The position numbers and the translations under genes were made by a program. The notes below the pieces were generated by a model, which was not told the DNA's origin, searched no databases, and was given only the letters and a program-made list of their open reading frames with translations. DNA of 64,000 bases, from positions 1 through 64,000 of the forward strand of contig CAZIYJ010000005.1 in assembly GCA_964543475.1 (NCBI GenBank), written 5' to 3'. This document shows positions 60,115 to 64,000 of the stretch, one piece after another. Position 1 is the stretch's first letter. Every line of letters starts with the position of its first letter. This stretch comes from JAYSYM01 sp964543475. GTDB taxonomy: Bacteria; Bdellovibrionota; Bdellovibrionia; Bdellovibrionales; JAMPXM01.

Positions 60115-60261
60115 TTAGTTCGTAGCTTGAACTGGAGCCTGTGATGAGAGCGTGGCCTGCGACTCTTGCGCAAGGCTCTTTCCATTCTTGATTACCAGAT
60201 ATGAGTAAACCGAGAGAGCAATCACTGCGATGAAAAGCTTGATGCTGAGGTGTTTCTTCAT
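60115..60261 (-). CDS. Small single-pass membrane protein, 48 residues
   Basis: Not a long ORF but well formed: basic MKKHLSIKLF start, one hydrophobic stretch (FIAVIALSVYSYLVI, residues 10-24), then a polar tail of Gln/Ser/Ala (AQESQATLSSQAPVQATN). The ribosome site is weak. It is convergent with the barrel gene, one base apart, which supports a real stop. Function unknown. Confidence 0.55.
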   Translation of the reverse strand: MKKHLSIKLFIAVIALSVYSYLVIKNGKSLAQESQATLSSQAPVQATN

Positions 60262-60301
60262 GTGGTTTATTCTACCAGCCAGTTAGAACTTACCCAGTCC
60301 A

Positions 60302-60360
60302 GAAAAAATGCCAAAAAAATGCCAAAAAAAATGCAGGACACCCGAGTTACCGGGGCCTGC
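60302..60360 (-). terminator. Terminator after the 60388 small gene, with A-tract repeat
   Basis: On the minus strand an imperfect stem (GCAGG...CCTGC arms, positions 60333-60337 and 60356-60360 with mismatches between) is followed by repeated T runs, ATTTTTTTTGGC then ATTTTTTTGGC, which are three near copies of a 10-bp unit. The stem plus T runs support transcription of the small gene upstream. Confidence 0.6.
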
Positions 60361-60387
60361 TAGACGTGCGGTACATCCACCAAGCAT

Positions 60388-60504
60388 TTAGCCTGGTAAA
60401 AGGAGTAAATACAGAAGGGCGGCGCTAAGTAGAGTCAGGTCATAAATGCGAGAGATGGGGGTCTCTCGACGTTTAACTTTTAAATTTAAATGTAGAGCTC
60501 TCAT
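60388..60504 (-). CDS. Small membrane protein, 38 residues
   Basis: ATG 60504 has AAAGGAG 7 nt upstream, one of the best sites around. The 38-residue product has a basic head (MRALHLNLKVKRRETPISRI) and a C-terminal membrane segment (YDLTLLSAALLYLLLLPG). A terminator follows. The fit of ribosome site, topology and terminator makes this one of the better supported tiny genes here; the function is unknown. Confidence 0.6.
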   Translation of the reverse strand: MRALHLNLKVKRRETPISRIYDLTLLSAALLYLLLLPG

Positions 60505-60516
60505 CCGTGGGCTCCT

Positions 60517-60801
60517 TTACTGGTTTAGGTGAAGTCGTTTTAATGTATGAAGAAATGCTTGATGGCTATCGCTTGCAGTGTCGGTCGAGCGAACAACTTT
60601 TTCCCTCAAACGAATTTCTGTTTCGCAATTAACAATCTTCTTATCTTCATCAACGAAGGCGACATGAAAACTCGCGGCGTCGTTTTCTGATAAATGATTT
60701 TCACTCGCCCACTGCCTCAACTTTTTCTGCACAAATTTAAAAAGTCGGTGCTTAGTCGGTTCATCATTTAGAGTCACTTCACCACTTAAGAATGCTTCCA
60801 T
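60517..60801 (-). CDS. Small protein, possibly ribosome hibernation factor-like (HPF/RaiA type)
   Basis: 94 residues from ATG 60801, which has GAGGG 4 nt before it. The stretch SFHVAFVDEDKKIVNCETEIRLREKVVRSTDTASDSHQAFLHTLKRL (positions about 48-92) recalls the beta-alpha-beta pattern of HPF/RaiA proteins, including the alternation and the final amphipathic helix, but the usual conserved positive residues are hard to place. No domain can be confirmed. An in-frame TTG at 60834 gives 105 residues; above it an open hydrophobic stretch has no start codon. Confidence 0.5.
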   Translation of the reverse strand: MEAFLSGEVTLNDEPTKHRLFKFVQKKLRQWASENHLSENDAASFHVAFVDEDKKIVNCETEIRLREKVVRSTDTASDSHQAFLHTLKRLHLNQ

Positions 60802-60953
60802 TTGTCCCTCTTTAGGAGAAATCCGTTCTCCCAAAAATAGGATCGCAAGTATCAGAAAAAGAGTCTTTGTGCCCTCTTTAAGATTGTGTGGAGAAAAGCT
60901 GAAGGTTGTGTCGGCTAACTTTCAAATACCAGGCCTAAAGGATTGCTAATACT

Positions 60954-62006
60954 TCAAATAAGCTTGGCAATGTGATGAGACTCTTTCACGCGTATTTCAT
61001 TTGCGCGTTCCTCTAGATTCGAATCGAGCTCAAGAAGATCGCCACGATAGAAATCAAAGTGCTTCAAAGTGTCCCGGTCAAGGCGCTGCGGGAACCAACT
61101 CATGAAGCGTCTTTGGGAGTCGATGCAAATGAGTTGGCGAGTTTTTCCTTTTTCAACCAAAGCATCGCCAACAACTCTTCCTAAAAGCTTTTCAGTTTGA
61201 ACGCGACTTTTTGGCGGAGTTTTTCTTAAGAGAACATATGAAAAAGTGAGTGTCGGATTTTTAATCGGCAATTCTTTTTCAATTTTTGAAAACCACGACG
61301 GAGCCTCCCAAGCAATTCGGTCGTGGCACCAGTCTCGCTCGGAATTATTTAGCAGTGGGCAGGGGCCTTGGTGCGGGCATGGGGCCCACGCATAGAATCC
61401 TCGATTTAAAATGAGGTCGTCACGGAGCTGAAGAAGTCGTCGGCCGTGAGCTCTCGTCGAGGGCTCAACTAACATCAATGCATCAGCCTCCAGAAACTGT
61501 TGCGGAAAAGTTTCGAGCTCGTTGAGTGAGTAAGAAAAAATTCCGAGAGTTTTTGGTTTTAGTTTCTTTGGCTCGGCAGTAGTGGACGTGATTGGATGTT
61601 CGCGATCATTGAGCAGATCTTGAAGTGCGAGCGCTTGCGAGCCGATGTCGTAACATAATCGTTCAAGCCAGGGGTGCTTCAGTTCGTCGGCCACCGAGAA
61701 CATGGCGGCTCCGGTGCCGCTGCCGTAGTCGATCACATTCTCTAAATCAGTGAAGAAGCCACGATGAGATCCCTCTATGACTACCGATCGAGCCCGCGCA
61801 TAGTTGAGCGGGAAGAAGTAGCAAAGGTAGGCAGCCTTCGCCCAATCATGTTCCCAGGGCGAAGTCGATGATTCAGTCTGATAATGATCTGAGAGACGCA
61901 AAACAGCTTCGGCGAGTTTCTTAGGTTGGCTTAACGAGTAGCCAAGCGAACCTAAGGCCCGCTCGATTCGCTGTTCATACTTTTCTGGGATTCCGTAACT
62001 TCTCAC
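60954..62006 (-). CDS. Rsm22-family small-subunit methyltransferase-like protein
   Basis: 350 residues. SAM-binding glycine motif VIDYGSGTGAAMFSVADEL near residue 90, LMLVEPSTRAHGRRLLQLRDDLI, and a metal-type Cys cluster APCPHQGPCPLLNNSERDWCHDR that is characteristic of the Rsm22/mtRsm22 family (the C-x-H-x-x-x-C-P-L box). RARSVVIEGSHRGFF and LPIKNPTLTFSYVLLRK are other conserved blocks. In mitochondria the factor is needed for the small ribosomal subunit; the bacterial role is unproven. Divergent from the bcp gene. Confidence 0.88.
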   Translation of the reverse strand: MRSYGIPEKYEQRIERALGSLGYSLSQPKKLAEAVLRLSDHYQTESSTSPWEHDWAKAAYLCYFFPLNYARARSVVIEGSHRGFFTDLENVIDYGSGTGAAMFSVADELKHPWLERLCYDIGSQALALQDLLNDREHPITSTTAEPKKLKPKTLGIFSYSLNELETFPQQFLEADALMLVEPSTRAHGRRLLQLRDDLILNRGFYAWAPCPHQGPCPLLNNSERDWCHDRIAWEAPSWFSKIEKELPIKNPTLTFSYVLLRKTPPKSRVQTEKLLGRVVGDALVEKGKTRQLICIDSQRRFMSWFPQRLDRDTLKHFDFYRGDLLELDSNLEERANEIRVKESHHIAKLI

Positions 62007-62118
62007 TCGGCCGAGTCTAAAAGAAATGACGCATCTTCGCTACCGAAAGGTAGTTCATACCTTTTTGTGTCGCATCTGCGTTAAAAGAGTTGGGAGTCAA
62101 CAGTACAAAGAGGGAAGT

Positions 62119-62661
62119 ATGGCGAAGAAAAAAGCAAAGAAAGTAACGAAGAAGGCTGCGCCGAAGAAGAGCGCAAAGAAAGCAGTTGCTGCGTCGGAAG
62201 ACTCGCTAACGGGAAAATCTCTCCCTAAGTTCGCACTTGAGTCCACGGCCGGTTCGCATCGCACGCTGAGTGACCTAAACGGAAAAGTTGCGGTGATCTA
62301 CTTTTATCCTCGTGACAACACTCCGGGCTGCACTTTAGAAGGTCACGATTTCCGTAGGCTTCATAAAGAATTTCAAAAAGCGGGAGCCGAAATTTACGGA
62401 GTATCGCGCGATTCAATTAAGTCTCACCTTAAATTCGTTGAAGGGTGTGGATTCACTTTCGAGCTTTTATCAGATCCAGAAGACAAGCTTATGCGTCCTT
62501 TAAAAGTGATTGGCGAAAAGTCGATGTACGGAAAAAAATTCGAAGGAATTATTCGAAGTACATTCGTAGTGGGTGCCGATGGAAAAATTAAAAAGGTCTG
62601 GCGCAATGTAAAAGTTGCGGGCCATGCCGAAGAAGTTCTGAACACGGTCAAGGGGCTATAA
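62119..62661 (+). CDS. bcp: Thiol peroxidase Bcp (PrxQ-type peroxiredoxin) with basic N-terminal tail
   Basis: Reduces hydroperoxides. 180 residues from ATG 62119 with GAGGGA 7 nt upstream. The peroxidatic Cys lies in PRDNTPGCTLEGHDFRRL; the second Cys five residues on in many Bcp proteins is replaced here (Glu-Gly-His), so a 1-Cys or distant partner mechanism is likely. Residues 1-30 are an added Lys/Ala-rich segment (MAKKKAKKVTKKAAPKKSA), like histone H1-type tails, which ordinary Bcp (about 155 residues) lacks. Its stop overlaps the kynB start by one base. Confidence 0.93.
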   Translation: MAKKKAKKVTKKAAPKKSAKKAVAASEDSLTGKSLPKFALESTAGSHRTLSDLNGKVAVIYFYPRDNTPGCTLEGHDFRRLHKEFQKAGAEIYGVSRDSIKSHLKFVEGCGFTFELLSDPEDKLMRPLKVIGEKSMYGKKFEGIIRSTFVVGADGKIKKVWRNVKVAGHAEEVLNTVKGL

Positions 62662-63305
62662 TGAAAGAAGGGGTGAACTATTTCGACATTTCGCCTCGAC
62701 TCTCGAGCGAGACGGCGGTGTTCCCAGGGGACACTCCGTTTTCGCGTAAGGTTTCGATGGATTTCGAGTCGGGAAATCACCTTCGGCTTTCATCTATCAA
62801 CACGACAGTTCATATCGGAGCGCATGTCGATGCGCCAAATCACTATTTAAAAGAGGGTGAGCCGATAGGGGATCGAGACCTAAGTTACTATTTTGGCAAA
62901 TGCCAGGTGATCACTGTGAATTTACCGAGGGGCGAGCGAATCACTCCTCATTTTGTAACCGCAAAGATAGAAGCACCTAGAGTGTTATTCAAAACCAGAA
63001 GTTTCCCTGATCCGAATACTTGGAGTTCAGATTTCAATTCTCTACACCCAGCCCTCGTCAATCAACTTGCATCAGAAGGTGTGATGCTCGTTGGAATCGA
63101 TACTCCTTCAATCGATCCCGAAACTTCAAAGGAACTTGAATCTCATCAAGCTGTCGCTGAGCACGGTTTAGCAATTTTAGAGGGGATAGTGTTGGATGAT
63201 GTTCCTGACGGACTCTATACCTTAGTTGCGTTACCACTAAGAATTAGCGAAGCAGATGCTTCGCCTGTGCGTGCAGTTCTATTTAAAAATCCCGATCTCT
63301 TCTAA
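62661..63305 (+). CDS. kynB: Kynurenine formamidase (arylformamidase, KynB type)
   Basis: Hydrolyses N-formylkynurenine to kynurenine and formate, the second step of tryptophan degradation. 214 residues. Metal-site motif HIGAHVDAPNHY (HxGxHxDxP) near residue 54, SPRLSSETAVFPGDTPF at the start, LVGIDTPSIDPETSKELESHQAVAEHGLAILEG with the GIDTPSxD block and the catalytic His-Glu. Translationally coupled to bcp and convergent with the tryptophan 2,3-dioxygenase gene, its pathway partner. Confidence 0.94.
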   Translation: MKEGVNYFDISPRLSSETAVFPGDTPFSRKVSMDFESGNHLRLSSINTTVHIGAHVDAPNHYLKEGEPIGDRDLSYYFGKCQVITVNLPRGERITPHFVTAKIEAPRVLFKTRSFPDPNTWSSDFNSLHPALVNQLASEGVMLVGIDTPSIDPETSKELESHQAVAEHGLAILEGIVLDDVPDGLYTLVALPLRISEADASPVRAVLFKNPDLF

Positions 63306-64000
63306 GATCCGCTTGTGTAGTGAAAGCCAAGCTTCTCTCGGATTTCATTCGGCAGTGGTGGCAAATGCGATCGCGGAATCAAGAAAGTCGCTAAATTAAA
63401 TAAGTCAGCATAAACGCGATGTTTATCGGTAGCTGCTTTCAGATACCGATGCCCTGACGAGCCTCCAGTTCCAACTTTACTTCCGAGCATTCGATGCGCC
63501 ATGAGTGCATGGCGATAACGCCAAGTCGTCATCGATTCATCGATATCTTGAAGGGCCGTGAGTAGGCGATAGGGAAGATGAAGCACTGGCTGATCGCGAT
63601 AGAGCTGAATCAAGAGAGCTGCTTGAACAGCTCGGTGACTCATTCTCCAGTGACCTTCGTTTCTAAGTTTTTCGAACTCTTCTTCAGAGAAGAACGCAGC
63701 GAAAGTTTGTTTCGCCAAATCAATTTCTTTTTGGTTTTTCTCTTTTGCCTCAGGCTGAAGCAATTTGTTACTTGCAATAGTTTCAGCGTCGCGGTTGAGC
63801 ATGTCGACAACAGCTTGGCGGTAAGTTTCCCAGAATTTGAATCCGCCAGCTTCCAAAAACGGAGTGCGTTCAAGCCAGCTTTCTACGAGCGCAAATATTG
63901 AAGGTTCAGTCTCTGACTTTTGTAAAAGGTCAGCCTCTTCTTTTGAAACGTATGAAGTGTAGGGAAGCGCATTGTAGGGCAACCGACTTTCGCGTTGTAA
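63302..64000 (-). CDS. kynA: Tryptophan 2,3-dioxygenase, N-terminus cut by window end
   Basis: Heme enzyme that opens the indole ring of tryptophan to give N-formylkynurenine. The 232 residues present cover most of the family's roughly 280; the frame stays open to the window end, so the TTG at 63982 is not the start. Seen: FKFWETYRQAVVDMLN, and the family signature ESMTTWRYRHALMAHRMLGSKVGTGGSSGHRYLKAA with the GTGGSSG loop. Convergent with kynB, sharing three bases at the stops, and thus the first pathway step opposite the second. Confidence 0.93.
   Translation of the reverse strand, partial: LQRESRLPYNALPYTSYVSKEEADLLQKSETEPSIFALVESWLERTPFLEAGGFKFWETYRQAVVDMLNRDAETIASNKLLQPEAKEKNQKEIDLAKQTFAAFFSEEEFEKLRNEGHWRMSHRAVQAALLIQLYRDQPVLHLPYRLLTALQDIDESMTTWRYRHALMAHRMLGSKVGTGGSSGHRYLKAATDKHRVYADLFNLATFLIPRSHLPPLPNEIREKLGFHYTSGS

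Noticed and set aside
60834..60930. Signal peptide for the HPF-like protein
   Set aside because: The frame upstream is hydrophobic but has no start codon before a stop; the ATG at 60801 has a good ribosome site.
1..64000. CRISPR arrays, phage or toxin-antitoxin systems
   Set aside because: No regularly spaced repeats, no integrase, capsid or nuclease genes, and no recognisable toxin-antitoxin pair were seen.

Overview
The window is a densely packed, typical bacterial chromosome segment at medium GC. It holds about 70 protein genes and one tRNA, with no rRNA, phage, insertion sequence or CRISPR array. The gene set suggests a heterotrophic Gram-negative delta-type bacterium, most likely a Bdellovibrionota relative; this is inference, since no rRNA is present. 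Supporting it are the many small exported or outer-membrane proteins of no known family, Ku plus LigD, an IcmF mutase with a butyrate-type beta-oxidation set, kynurenine-pathway genes, and ScpAB followed by an HTTM protein pair.

Layout. 1-5.8 kb: a hybrid histidine kinase (cut by the window start), HflX with an abnormal 5' end, and malic enzyme MaeB. 5.9-9.5 kb: thiolase and a FadJ-type multifunctional enzyme for fatty-acid oxidation. 9.5-16.4 kb: an acetyltransferase, four exported or outer-membrane proteins, a protein with a RelA/SpoT-like signature translationally linked to PlsC, and an SH3-type protein. 16.4-23.9 kb: a short-chain acyl-CoA block (3-hydroxybutyryl-CoA dehydrogenase, enoyl-CoA hydratase, IcmF, a separate B12-binding protein, acyl-CoA dehydrogenase) that could turn isobutyryl- or butyryl-CoA into acetoacetyl-CoA. 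24-31 kb: a lipoprotein, an MltB-type transglycosylase, a site-2 protease, ScpA-ScpB and an HTTM pair. 30.5-37 kb: an FAD oxidoreductase, Psd, a CAP protein, a lipid kinase, a phosphoesterase, an outer-membrane protein and a ZIP transporter with a Fur-like site. 37.3-40.6 kb: the two-gene Ku-LigD end-joining operon. 40.6-45.8 kb: RluA-type pseudouridine synthase, rpsN, a split PuuD-like membrane protein plus cytochrome c, MgtE and an OmpR-type regulator. 46.7-51 kb: an HTH/receiver-like/PilZ regulator and a four-gene operon with a GuaB/GuaC-type enzyme, MpaA and DapD. 51-55.5 kb: small secreted proteins, carbonic anhydrase, tRNA-Leu(UAA) and three small hydrophilic or membrane proteins with very strong ribosome sites. 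55.5-64 kb: Kup, a possible cysteine-peptidase-like exported protein, very small membrane proteins, an Rsm22-type methyltransferase, a Bcp peroxiredoxin with a histone-like tail, and kynurenine formamidase convergent with tryptophan 2,3-dioxygenase (cut by the window end).

The features most worth a second look are regulatory or structural: HflX without a usual start codon behind an in-frame amber codon; a 112-bp element with perfect 26-bp inverted arms touching a stop codon; REP-like palindromes; a GTCTCA-N3-TGAGAC palindrome seen twice, once above a sigma-54-like promoter; the regulator with its HTH at the N-terminus; and the RelA/SpoT-like protein. No clearly new multi-gene system stands out; those last two proteins and the small-protein cluster at 54.6-55.5 kb are the best candidates for undescribed biology.
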